Assembly (NCBI RefSeq): GCF_013184805.1
Contig: NZ_JAATNG010000001.1
Location: forward strand, 186,001 to 250,000
Source: Pseudoruegeria sp. HB172150
Lineage (GTDB): Bacteria; Pseudomonadota; Alphaproteobacteria; Rhodobacterales; Rhodobacteraceae
Length of the DNA: 64,000 nt
Reading direction: 5' to 3'
Positions 34,129 through 41,273 of the stretch are shown here, one piece after another. Made by a program: the position numbers and the translations under genes. The notes beneath the pieces are model-generated. The model made no database searches, was not told the DNA's origin, and was given only the letters and a program-made list of their open reading frames with translations. Numbering within the stretch: position 1 is the first letter of the stretch; each line of letters starts with the position of its first letter.

Positions 34129-34938
34129 TCAGAAGTCGACCGTGACGCCCGGCAGCTTCAGCGCCGTCATCAGGTCGCGCAGTTCCTGCCGTGCCGCGAC
34201 CATCGAGATGTTGAACTGCTTTACGCCGACATCCTTGAGGTCGAGCAGCGTCAGGCCGCGCGGGAACAGTTCGCGGAAGGTCACACGCTCGGTAAAGCCG
34301 GGGGCGACGCGGAAGCCCAGACGGCGCGCCAGCTTGTTCAGCGCCGCGATCATCAGTTCCTTGTTGACCATGCGCTGCGGGCCGACGCGGTTGCGGACGA
34401 CGACCCAGTCGATGGCGGTCAGCCCGGCCTGGCTGCGCAGCTGCCGCGCGCTCCACACCATTTCGGAATAGACGGAGGGGCCCATGATCTCGTGCGTTTC
34501 GCCGTCGGTCTTGGCGAGAAGATCGAAGTCGAGGAAGGAGTCGTTCAGCGGCGTGATCAGCGTGTCGGCCAGCGAATGCGCCACCTGGCTGAGACGGGTG
34601 TGCGAGCCGGGGCAGTCGATCAGGATGAAGTCGCAGATGCGTTCCAGTCCCGAGACGGCCATGGACAGGCGGCGGTCGTAGATGTTTTCGCCCGCGGCGA
34701 GGTCGCCCTTTTCCACGTCGGGCAGGTCGCGGAATTCGGGTACGGGCAGGTCGAGCCCGTGGCGTTCCATGTAGGTCAGCCGGTTTTCGAGGTAGCGGGT
34801 CAGGGTCTTCTGGCGAAGGTCCAGGTCGATCACGCCGACCTTGTGGCCGAGGCGCGCAAGCGACGTCGCCACGTGCATCGACACGGTGGACTTGCCGGCT
34901 CCGCCCTTTTCATTTCCCACGACGATGATATGCGCCAT
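34129..34938 (-). CDS. mipZ: Division-plane positioning ATPase MipZ
   Basis: 269 residues of the ParA/MinD superfamily. Deviant Walker A GNEKGGAGKST is at residues 8-18, switch I-like DLDLRQKTLTRYLENR at about 38, and Walker B FILIDCPGS at about 105. MipZ forms bipolar gradients by binding ParB and blocks FtsZ assembly away from midcell; it replaces Min proteins in many alphaproteobacteria. Single gene reading toward the ALDH; the 206-bp region upstream has the rpmE terminator and a palindrome. Confidence 0.94.
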   Translation of the reverse strand: MAHIIVVGNEKGGAGKSTVSMHVATSLARLGHKVGVIDLDLRQKTLTRYLENRLTYMERHGLDLPVPEFRDLPDVEKGDLAAGENIYDRRLSMAVSGLERICDFILIDCPGSHTRLSQVAHSLADTLITPLNDSFLDFDLLAKTDGETHEIMGPSVYSEMVWSARQLRSQAGLTAIDWVVVRNRVGPQRMVNKELMIAALNKLARRLGFRVAPGFTERVTFRELFPRGLTLLDLKDVGVKQFNISMVAARQELRDLMTALKLPGVTVDF

Positions 34939-35037
34939 GGCCTGTCCCTCACCCGTCCCTTAGGGACTGTATCTGCCTCGTTTGGGCCACTATATGTTGA
35001 GGGGACACACAATGGAAGCATTGCTGCGGAGTTTTCC

Positions 35038-35052
35038 CCACAAATATTGTGG
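35038..35052. promoter_or_regulatory. 15-bp palindrome upstream of mipZ
   Basis: CCACAAATATTGTGG has 6-bp perfect arms around ATA, 100 bp upstream of the mipZ ATG and downstream of the rpmE terminator. It is AT-centred in otherwise GC-rich DNA. Binding protein unknown; it does not match a CtrA or DnaA consensus well. Confidence 0.35.
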
Positions 35053-35100
35053 TGTGCTTTGGCTGTGTTTTCTGGCTTTGTCCGGGGACAAGACTCAAAA

Positions 35101-35120
35101 CGCCGCCCCGAGGGGCGGCG
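35101..35120 (-). terminator. Rho-independent terminator after rpmE
   Basis: On the minus strand an 8-bp stem CGCCGCCC / GGGCGGCG with a 4-nt loop is followed by TTTTGAGT. It lies 25 bp beyond the rpmE stop and ends the rplS-rpmE transcript before mipZ. Confidence 0.85.
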
Positions 35121-35144
35121 CTTCGTGTTCGGTCTGGTGCAGGC

Positions 35145-35366
35145 TTAGAAGCCCAGGCCTTCGTATTTCTTCTTGAACTTCGACACGCGGCCGCCGGTAT
35201 CCATCAGGCGGGTGCCGCCGCCGGTCCAGGCCGGGTGCACGGAAGGGTCGACGTCCAGAGACAGGCTGTCGCCTTCGTTGCCCCAGGTGGTTTTCATCTG
35301 CACGACGGTGCCGTCAACCAGCTTGACGTCGATGATGTGGTAGTCGGGATGGGTATCTTTTTTCAT
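35145..35366 (-). CDS. rpmE: 50S ribosomal protein bL31
   Basis: 73 residues, the normal size of the long alphaproteobacterial bL31: [20 protein letters not shown]. The zinc cysteines of the C+ form are absent, so this is the zinc-independent type. It follows rplS after 11 nt and is followed by a strong terminator. Binds at the large-subunit central protuberance and bridges to the small subunit. Confidence 0.95.
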   Translation of the reverse strand: MKKDTHPDYHIIDVKLVDGTVVQMKTTWGNEGDSLSLDVDPSVHPAWTGGGTRLMDTGGRVSKFKKKYEGLGF

Positions 35367-35377
35367 CGTCCGTCTCC

Positions 35378-35761
35378 TTACGCGCCGGTGTTTTCGAGCG
35401 GCTTGTAGTGGGTATCTTCAGCGATACGGGCCGATTTTCCGCGGCGCGAGCGCAGGTAGTACAGCTTGGCGCGGCGGACCTTGCCGCGGCGCACCACGGT
35501 GATCGAATCGATGTTGGTCGAGAAGAGCGGGAACACCCGTTCCACGCCTTCGCCGAAGGAGATCTTGCGTACCGTGAACGAGCCGGCGATGCCGTTGCCG
35601 TTCTTGCGGGAAATGCAGACGCCTTCGTAGTTCTGCACCCGGGTGCGGGTGCCCTCGGTCACCTTGTAACCGACGCGGATAGTATCGCCGGCCTTGAAGT
35701 CCGGGATGTCCTTGCCGAGCTCCTTGATCTGCTCGGCTTCCAGTTCAGCGATCAGGTCCAT
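35378..35761 (-). CDS. rplS: 50S ribosomal protein bL19
   Basis: 127 residues from the ATG at 35759-35761, with AGGAG eight bases upstream; an in-frame GTG three codons earlier is less likely. The conserved core [19 protein letters not shown] and [13 protein letters not shown] and the [14 protein letters not shown] basic stretch are diagnostic. It lies at the 30S-50S interface. First gene of the rplS-rpmE unit, with a promoter at 35990-36018 and so a leader of about 220 nt. Confidence 0.95.
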   Translation of the reverse strand: MDLIAELEAEQIKELGKDIPDFKAGDTIRVGYKVTEGTRTRVQNYEGVCISRKNGNGIAGSFTVRKISFGEGVERVFPLFSTNIDSITVVRRGKVRRAKLYYLRSRRGKSARIAEDTHYKPLENTGA

Positions 35762-36160
35762 CTGATCCACTCCTATTCTGCCCCCGGTTTGCCCGGGAAG
35801 GTTGATGCCGCCTCAGAGCTCCTGGTCTTCTATCGGGTTCGCCGCAGCGCCCGCCGGAGGTTCAGGTCGTCGTTCCTTGATCTGCTGCCCGCGGGACCGG
35901 CTTTGACGGGGCGAAGAAACCCCTGTGCGCAATCCCATCGGCGAACAGCAAAAACACCTGACTCGGGCGCAGCCCGGCAGGTTGGGGGCTTTTAAGGGAA
36001 AACGGGGGCGGTTGGCAAGGGGGCCGGGCGGCTAAAATGTGGGGCCGCGATGCACGCCAGCCCATCATTGCTGGGGGCTCTACCCGTCATCAAACGCGCT
36101 TGCACCGATGACGCACGCCGGGTCCATTCCGGGATGTTCTCGGCCAGAAAATGCGGGGGA
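35762..36160 (-). other. Long upstream region / 5' leader of rplS, no gene seen
   Basis: About 400 bp between trmD and rplS without a convincing gene on either strand. The promoter at 35990-36018 would give a GC-rich leader of roughly 220 nt with several local inverted segments, such as the paired CCGCGGG and CCCGGG runs. No tRNA or known riboswitch recognised. It could hold an autogenous ribosomal-protein leader, but that is only a suggestion from length and position. Confidence 0.4.
35990..36018 (-). promoter_or_regulatory. Predicted sigma-70-type promoter of rplS-rpmE
   Basis: On the minus strand TTGCCA (-35, 36013-36018), a 17-bp spacer and TTAAAA (-10, 35990-35995). Spacing is optimal and the -10 is AT-rich in a GC-rich surrounding. 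It lies just after the trmD end, so rplS need not depend on read-through. Confidence 0.55.
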
Positions 36161-36964
36161 TCAGGTTGGTTTGCCCTGATGAGCCGCCCAGAGGTCGGGG
36201 CGTCGTTCCCGGGTGAGGGATTCAGACTGGCTGCGGCGCCATTTCTCGACCTCGCCATGGTTGCCGGAGAGCAGGACCGGCGGAATCTCGTGGCCGCGCC
36301 ACTCGGCGGGACGGGTGTATTGCGGGTGCTCGAGCAGGCCCTCGGAAAAGCTTTCTTCCTCGGTCGACGTCTCGTTGCCCAGCACGTTCGGCATCAGCCG
36401 GACGGTGGCGTCAAGCAGCGCCTGCGCTGCGATTTCGCCGCCGGTCAGGACGAAGTCGCCCAGCGAGATTTCCTCGATCCCGTAGGCGTCGATGACACGC
36501 TGGTCGAGCCCCTCGAACCGGCCGCAGATCAGGGTGGCACCCTTCGTTTGCGACAGTCGCCGGGCGGTGGCCTGGTCGAAGGGTTTGCCGCGCGGGGAAA
36601 GGTAGATGATCGGCCATTCGGCGCGGTCGGGCGGGGTGCCTTTTGCCGCGTGGTCGAGAGCTGCCCCCATCACGTCGGCACGCAGGACCATGCCAGCGCC
36701 GCCGCCTGCGGGCGTGTCGTCGACGTTGCGGTGTTTCCCTTCGCCGAAGGGCCGAAGGTCGATGGGTTCCAGCCGCCACAGGCCCTTTTCAAGCGCCTTG
36801 CCGGTCAGGGATGCGCCCAGCACGCCGGGGAAGGTATCGGGGAACAGGGTAATGACCTTCGCGGTCCAGGCGCCGGCCAGTTCGGGCCGGTCGGTCATCG
36901 GTTCGCGCGGTTTGAGGCTTGCGCCGATGGACAGGCGTCCATGGGATTTGCTGGGGCGGGTCAT
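36161..36964 (-). CDS. trmD: tRNA (guanine-37-N1)-methyltransferase
   Basis: About 267 residues from the ATG at 36962-36964; starts at 36976 or near 36898 (MTDRPELAG) are also possible and none has a strong ribosome site. The SPOUT trefoil-knot elements are seen: DDTPAGGGAGMVLRADV, IYLSPRGKPF, CGRFEGLDQR and DYVLTGGE-like GDFVLTGGEIAA. The C-terminal SGNHGEVEKWRRSQS is typical. It methylates G37 next to the anticodon to prevent frameshifting. Located between the DUF1328 gene and rplS, in the conserved rpsP-rimM-trmD-rplS order. Confidence 0.95.
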   Translation of the reverse strand: MTRPSKSHGRLSIGASLKPREPMTDRPELAGAWTAKVITLFPDTFPGVLGASLTGKALEKGLWRLEPIDLRPFGEGKHRNVDDTPAGGGAGMVLRADVMGAALDHAAKGTPPDRAEWPIIYLSPRGKPFDQATARRLSQTKGATLICGRFEGLDQRVIDAYGIEEISLGDFVLTGGEIAAQALLDATVRLMPNVLGNETSTEEESFSEGLLEHPQYTRPAEWRGHEIPPVLLSGNHGEVEKWRRSQSESLTRERRPDLWAAHQGKPT

Positions 36965-37024
36965 GCAGCGTTCCATAGCGGAAAACGCGATGCAGTCCAG
37001 CCCGCCCCGGATCTCAGGTGCGGG

Positions 37025-37189
37025 TCAGGCCGCCAGACCGATGATGCCGAACAGTACCAGCAGGAACAGGATCAGCACCACGAAGACCAGTATCTTCGCG
37101 CCAGAAAGGGCGAGGCCGGAGATGCGGCCGAAGCCCAGTAGCGCCGCGATGGCCGCGACGACGAGAAGTATCAGAATCCATTCGATCAT
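37025..37189 (-). CDS. DUF1328 small membrane protein
   Basis: A 54-residue protein that is nearly all hydrophobic: MIEWILILLVVAAIAALLGF, then a short ISGLALSGAKI turn and a second helix VLILFLLVLFGIIGL. Two TM helices with the central glycine-rich turn are the DUF1328 (YtjA-like) pattern. ATG at 37187-37189. It sits between rimM and trmD in the same orientation, with 87 bp upstream. Function of the family unknown. Confidence 0.8.
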   Translation of the reverse strand: MIEWILILLVVAAIAALLGFGRISGLALSGAKILVFVVLILFLLVLFGIIGLAA

Positions 37190-37276
37190 TTGTCCGTCCT
37201 TTCCGTTCCGGCCATCCGAACTGGCGCCGTTTTCGGAAGGACAACGCCGAAAGGGTGCGGCGCGTTCCGGTATGGA

Positions 37277-37792
37277 TCACTGTTCGGGGAACAGGCCCTC
37301 GGGCGGGTCGGCGACGATGCGGCCGGCGGAGAGATCGACGGTCGGTACTATCGCGAGGGTGAAGGGCAGCAGGACCGGCTCTTTCAGGCCGGCGCCCGTT
37401 ACCTCCAGCAGGTCGGTGGCGCCGTGGTTCAGGACGGCCTTGACCGTGCCGAGGAGCGCGCCGCCGGTGTCGCGGACTTCGAGGCCGATCAGGTCGGCGT
37501 GGTAGTATTCGTCATCCGGCAGATCGGGCAGAGCGTCACGGTCGGCATAAAGGCGGACGCCGCGCAGGGTGTCCGCCTGTTCCTTGGTCGCGATGCCGTC
37601 GACGCGGGCGGCGAAGCCGGACTTGATCGACTGGGTCAGGTTCAGGGCGAACTGGCGTTTGCCGTCCTCGGACCAGAGCGGGCCGTAATCGGCGATCGCC
37701 TCGGGATCGGCGCAGAAGCTTTTCAGCCGCACCTCTCCCTTGACCCCGAAGGACCCGGCGAAGGCGCCGACGCAGATGCGGTCGTCGTTCAT
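37277..37792 (-). CDS. rimM: Ribosome maturation factor RimM
   Basis: 171 residues: N-terminal RimM barrel ([21 protein letters not shown]) and C-terminal PRC-type barrel with [20 protein letters not shown]. It binds uS19 and helps assemble the 30S head. Its ATG overlaps the EVE-domain stop by four bases (37789-37792), an uncommon neighbour in this ribosomal operon. Confidence 0.95.
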   Translation of the reverse strand: MNDDRICVGAFAGSFGVKGEVRLKSFCADPEAIADYGPLWSEDGKRQFALNLTQSIKSGFAARVDGIATKEQADTLRGVRLYADRDALPDLPDDEYYHADLIGLEVRDTGGALLGTVKAVLNHGATDLLEVTGAGLKEPVLLPFTLAIVPTVDLSAGRIVADPPEGLFPEQ

Positions 37793-38211
37793 GCGGTGAG
37801 ACCCATCGCGCTGGCAATCAGGCGATAATCCGGGTCGGGGATCGCGAATTTCCCCTGTCGGAAGGCCATGCCCCAGTGCTGCTTGTTGCGGATGAAGCCG
37901 AGGTCATCCAGCAGCGGCCGCACCGGGACGGTGTTCACGTCGTCGAACCGCGCGGCGCGGCACCAGGCGATCATGCCCGGCGCGAACTCGCGCTGCTCTG
38001 CCTCTTCGCCGGTGACCGTTGCGTGGGCGATGAAGGCTTGCACGGGTTTGCCGTCGAAGTCGGTCTTCGGCGCGTAGAGGATCACCGCGTCGCCGACAGA
38101 GAGGCTTTTCACCGGCGCTTCGCGGCCATGGCTGAAGGCGACGATGCCCGCTTTGCGGGCCATCGCGGCCTGGCGCTCATGCACGACGCCGATGAAAAAG
38201 CTCTGTGCCAT
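37789..38211 (-). CDS. EVE domain protein (UPF0310-like)
   Basis: 140 residues. The PUA-like EVE fold is suggested by [40 protein letters not shown] and [19 protein letters not shown]-like domains bind modified bases in DNA or RNA, and the HWGxAFRxGKF end is shared with the UPF0310 group. It is embedded between rpsP (16 nt upstream) and rimM (4-nt overlap), which suggests a translation-linked RNA-binding role, but no substrate is known. Confidence 0.85.
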   Translation of the reverse strand: MAQSFFIGVVHERQAAMARKAGIVAFSHGREAPVKSLSVGDAVILYAPKTDFDGKPVQAFIAHATVTGEEAEQREFAPGMIAWCRAARFDDVNTVPVRPLLDDLGFIRNKQHWGMAFRQGKFAIPDPDYRLIASAMGLTA

Positions 38212-38226
38212 CGGAGGGTTGGCGGA

Positions 38227-38637
38227 TTACTCCGCCGATTCCTCGGCCGCGACTTCCTCGACCGGCTCTTCGGCGGGAGCGGCAGCGGCTTCGGACGCAG
38301 CGGCGGCCTTGGCGGCTTTTTCTTCAGCGCGCTCTTCGGCTTTCTTGCCGGGTTTCGCCTTGTTCGGGTTGTTGCGCTCTGCCTTGTCGCGGACGCCTGC
38401 GGCTTCCAGCATGCGGGCGATGCGGTCGGTGGGCTGGGCGCCCTTGCCGAGCCAGTACTCGACACGCTCCATGTCCATCTTCACGCGGTCTTCCGAGTCC
38501 TTCGGCAGCAGCGGGTTGTAGGTGCCCAGTTTCTCGATGAAGCGGCCGTCGCGGGGCATCCGCGAGTCGGCGGCGACGATCGAGTAATGCGGGCGCTTCT
38601 TGGAGCCGCCGCGGGCCAGTCGGATCTTCATAGCCAT
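38227..38637 (-). CDS. rpsP: 30S ribosomal protein bS16 with a long acidic/alanine tail
   Basis: 136 residues. The first ~80 are canonical bS16: [51 protein letters not shown]. The last ~50 form a low-complexity Ala/Glu/Lys tail ending in [14 protein letters not shown], longer than E. coli (82 residues) but common in alphaproteobacteria. First of the rpsP-EVE-rimM block. Confidence 0.95.
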   Translation of the reverse strand: MAMKIRLARGGSKKRPHYSIVAADSRMPRDGRFIEKLGTYNPLLPKDSEDRVKMDMERVEYWLGKGAQPTDRIARMLEAAGVRDKAERNNPNKAKPGKKAEERAEEKAAKAAAASEAAAAPAEEPVEEVAAEESAE

Positions 38638-38666
38638 TTGATTTTCTCCTTTGAATGGCGTGGGTC

Positions 38667-38685
38667 GGGCGATTTCGGATCGCCC
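38667..38685 (-). terminator. Hairpin between chorismate mutase and rpsP
   Basis: Perfect 7-bp stem GGGCGAT / ATCGCCC with a 5-nt loop immediately after the chorismate mutase stop. It lacks a T-run on the minus strand; it may separate the two genes partially. Confidence 0.4.
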
Positions 38686-38686
38686 C

Positions 38687-38983
38687 TTACGATTGGTGTT
38701 TCCTGTGGTGACGGATGACTTCCTCTATGATGAAAGAGAGGAAAGCCTTGGCGAATTCCGGGTCGAGCCCGGCCTCTTTCGACAGCGCCTCGAGCCGCGC
38801 GATCTGCTGATCCTCGCGCGCCGGGTCCGAGGGCGGAAGGTCGTGTTCGGCCTTGAGAAGGCCGACTTCCTGCGTGTGCTTGAACCGTTCGGCCAGCGTG
38901 TAGACGAGGATCGCGTCCAGCCGGTCGATGCTGGCGCGGTGCTGCGCAAGAAGTTCGGCGGCGCGGGCGACGACGTCGGTCAT
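38687..38983 (-). CDS. Chorismate mutase, AroQ type
   Basis: 98 residues from the ATG at 38981-38983. All-helical AroQ fold with [49 protein letters not shown]. Arg and Lys residues of the active site (first-helix [21 protein letters not shown]) are in place. It converts chorismate to prephenate for Phe/Tyr synthesis in the cytoplasm. Free-standing single-domain form. Lies between the GNAT array and rpsP. Confidence 0.92.
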   Translation of the reverse strand: MTDVVARAAELLAQHRASIDRLDAILVYTLAERFKHTQEVGLLKAEHDLPPSDPAREDQQIARLEALSKEAGLDPEFAKAFLSFIIEEVIRHHRKHQS

Positions 38984-39086
38984 GGGCGGTCTCCGTGCTC
39001 GGGGAAACGGGTGTATGGGGCGTGCGCGGCCCGTACTGGGATGGTCCGTGACATGCTGGTCCGGGCGAGGTGCTGGCAAAAAGCGA

Positions 39087-39602
39087 TCATTGGACCAATT
39101 CCGGCGCCATGTGGCGATAGGTGTCGCAGCCCGGCAGCGGTGAGACGGCTGACGGATCGCGGCGCGCGCCCAGCCGTTCGGCCAGGGCAAGGGACGGGGC
39201 GTTGGCCGGGTCGATGTAGCTGATCACGCCCTGCCACCCGAGATCGTGGAACAGGTGATGCAGCACAGCCGCGCTTGCCTCGCGGGCGTAACCCTTGCCC
39301 TCATGCGCGGCATCGCTCAGGAGCCAGCTCATCTCTGGCTCGTCGAACTCGCCCGGGTGGAACGGGCCGGCCATGCCGATGGTTTCGCCGGTGTCGGTGA
39401 GGACGACGGCGAACATGCCATAGCCGCGCAGGTCCCATTGTCCGACATAGGTCGCGAACTTGCGCCATGCGTTGGCCAGATCCATCGGGCCGCCGTAAAA
39501 TTCGGCGCGCGGCGACATCAGGAAACCGAGCATCGCCTTTTCGTCCGAAGCGCCGGGGCGGCGAAGCGTCAGGCGCTCTGTCTGGAGGACGGGACCGGTC
39601 AT
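39087..39602 (-). CDS. GNAT acetyltransferase, fourth of a tandem array
   Basis: 171 residues of the RimJ/RimL-like GNAT family (Acetyltransf_3). The N-terminus is TERLTLRRPGASDEKAML, the central strands MAGPFHPGEFDEPEMSWLL and the C-terminus YIDPANAPSLALAERLGAR. These enzymes acetylate protein N-termini or small amines using acetyl-CoA. Its ATG overlaps the previous stop by four bases. Substrate unknown. Confidence 0.9.
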   Translation of the reverse strand: MTGPVLQTERLTLRRPGASDEKAMLGFLMSPRAEFYGGPMDLANAWRKFATYVGQWDLRGYGMFAVVLTDTGETIGMAGPFHPGEFDEPEMSWLLSDAAHEGKGYAREASAAVLHHLFHDLGWQGVISYIDPANAPSLALAERLGARRDPSAVSPLPGCDTYRHMAPELVQ

Positions 39603-40111
39603 TGACGTGCCTCCGGTGCCGGGTAGCGGTACACCACGTCTTCCGGATCGGGCCGTGCCACGTCGGGGTCGAGGACGCCGCCGAGCCGTTCCGCCAGCGT
39701 GCGGGAGCGGGTGTTGCCGGGGTCGATATAGCTGACCAGCGTCGACAGGCCCAATTCCGCGAAGCCATGGTTGCAGAGGGCGACCGCGGCCTCATAGGCG
39801 ATGCTTTTGCCCTCGGCGGCGTCGTAGAGCAGCCAGCCGATTTCCGGCTCGATCCAGCGCGGCGGCTTGATGATCGAGATCTGGCCGAACACCTCGCCGG
39901 TGAAACGATCGGTGATCGCCAGCCCGCCAAAGCCGAACAGAGACCATTGCGCGATGTCCGATGTGAACCAGCCCCAGGCCACGTCGGTGTCATGGGGGCC
40001 GCCCATGAAGCTGGCGCGGTCGCTGGCGAGGAACGCGGCGTAGTCCGCGAAATCCGCCGCGATATGCGGGCGCAGGGTCAGGCGCTGGGTATGAATCACG
40101 GGGGCGGTCAC
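39599..40111 (-). CDS. GNAT acetyltransferase, third of a tandem array
   Basis: 170 residues. TQRLTLRPHIAADFADYAAFL at the N-terminus, IIKPPRWIEPEIGWLLYDAAEGKSI in the acetyl-CoA region and SYIDPGNTRSRTLAERLGG near the end parallel the other three copies. ATGA overlaps at both ends. A paralogue by local duplication. Confidence 0.9.
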   Translation of the reverse strand: MTAPVIHTQRLTLRPHIAADFADYAAFLASDRASFMGGPHDTDVAWGWFTSDIAQWSLFGFGGLAITDRFTGEVFGQISIIKPPRWIEPEIGWLLYDAAEGKSIAYEAAVALCNHGFAELGLSTLVSYIDPGNTRSRTLAERLGGVLDPDVARPDPEDVVYRYPAPEARQ

Positions 40112-40665
40112 GCGTAGGCCTCCATGCCGCCCTCGGCATCGGGGGCCGGGTGGCGGTAGACCAGGGTGCCGTCGTCAAACGGCGACACGGCATTCGCATC
40201 GACGGTCGCACCTAAGCGTTCCGCCAGCGCCATGGAGCGCGTGTTCTTCGGGTCGATGTAGCTGACCGCAGTGTCCCAGCGCAGATCGTTGAAGACATGG
40301 GCGATGATCGCTGTCGCGGCCTCGGCCATGTAGCCCTTGCCTTCGGCCGCCGGGTCCCAGACCGTCCAGCCGATCTCGCGCTCGGGCCAGAGCGAGGGGA
40401 ACCACGGTCCGCAGCTGCCCAGCACGGCACCGCTGTCGCGGTCGATCATCGCGAAGACGCCGCAGCCGTTCATCAGCCAGTGGCCCATCAGGCTGCAGAA
40501 GGCGCGCCAGGCGCGGCCCTTGTCATGCTCCGGTCCGCCGCCGATGAACGTCGCGCGGTCGGTGAGGAAGAATGCCTCCCATACCGGGTAGTCGATCGGC
40601 TCCGGCGCGCGGAGGATCAGGCGCTCGGTTTCCAGCCGGGTGGTGCCGGTGAGGGACACGGTCAT
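40108..40665 (-). CDS. GNAT acetyltransferase, second of a tandem array
   Basis: 185 residues from the ATG at 40663-40665 (overlapping the upstream stop). TERLILRAPEPIDYPVWEAFF, CGPWFPSLWPEREIGWTVWD, KGYMAEAATAIIAHVF and SYIDPKNTRSMALAERLGA match the family. The shared SYIDP.N..S.ALAERLGA end shows common descent with its neighbours. Confidence 0.9.
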   Translation of the reverse strand: MTVSLTGTTRLETERLILRAPEPIDYPVWEAFFLTDRATFIGGGPEHDKGRAWRAFCSLMGHWLMNGCGVFAMIDRDSGAVLGSCGPWFPSLWPEREIGWTVWDPAAEGKGYMAEAATAIIAHVFNDLRWDTAVSYIDPKNTRSMALAERLGATVDANAVSPFDDGTLVYRHPAPDAEGGMEAYA

Positions 40666-41198
40666 GCGGCCAGCTCCTCGGGCGAGGGATGGCGCCAGAC
40701 CGGCATCGGGCCGTAATCCGGGTGCTCGTAAACGCTTTCCGGCCGTGCGCCGAGGCGCCGGGCGAGGTTCTGCGAGCGGGTGTTGTTTTCGGCGATCAGG
40801 CTGATCGCGGTGGTCCAGCCGAGCGTCTCGTAAGCCCATGCGCGGGAGGCGAGCGCCGCCTCGTAAGCGATGCCGCGGCCTTCACCCTCGGCAAAGAGGG
40901 ACCATGCGATTTCCGGCTCTGGCCAGGACGAGGGGTAGAACGGACCGACGACGCCAAGGGGCGTGCCGGTTTCGCGGTCGGTGACCATGAAGCGGCCGTA
41001 GCCGCGCAGCTGCCAGTGGCCGATCAGTTCGCCGAGCTGTTCGAATGCCTCTGTCTTGGTGAAGGGGGCGCCGAGAAAGACCGTGCGCTCTGCGTCCATG
41101 CGGAAACGGGCATAGGCTTCCAGGTCCCCGATGCACGGAGCACGGAGGATCAGACGCTCTGTCGTCAGCGTGGGGATATGCACGGCCGCGCCGGTCAC
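40662..41198 (-). CDS. GNAT acetyltransferase, first of a tandem array
   Basis: 178 residues from a GTG at 41196-41198. LTTERLILRAPCIGDLEAYARFR, VGPFYPSSWPEPEIAWSLF and NNTRSQNLARRLGAR give the GNAT (RimJ/L-like) assignment. The GTG overlaps the stop of a possible 24-codon reading frame that starts just after ffh, and no good ribosome site is seen, so translational coupling to that frame is conceivable. Confidence 0.87.
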   Translation of the reverse strand: MTGAAVHIPTLTTERLILRAPCIGDLEAYARFRMDAERTVFLGAPFTKTEAFEQLGELIGHWQLRGYGRFMVTDRETGTPLGVVGPFYPSSWPEPEIAWSLFAEGEGRGIAYEAALASRAWAYETLGWTTAISLIAENNTRSQNLARRLGARPESVYEHPDYGPMPVWRHPSPEELAA

Positions 41199-41269
41199 CG
41201 GGCGGTGTCGGGACGCGCGACTTGCTGCGCGGGGACGGCAGATGCGGTTTGGAGGCGAAGCGGAGTCAT
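41195..41269 (-). CDS. Possible 24-codon mini-cistron between ffh and the GNAT array
   Basis: ATG at 41267-41269, five bases after the ffh stop, TGA at 41195-41197 overlapping the GTG of the first GNAT (GTGA). The predicted peptide starts MTPLRLQTASAVPAQQ. No family. It could be a coupling device for the weakly initiated GNAT gene, or chance. Confidence 0.25.
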   Translation of the reverse strand: MTPLRLQTASAVPAQQVARPDTAR

Positions 41270-41273
41270 GGGC

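Noticed and set aside
35031-35052. DnaA box near mipZ
   Set aside because: TTCCCCACA differs from the TTATNCACA consensus at key positions and is single.
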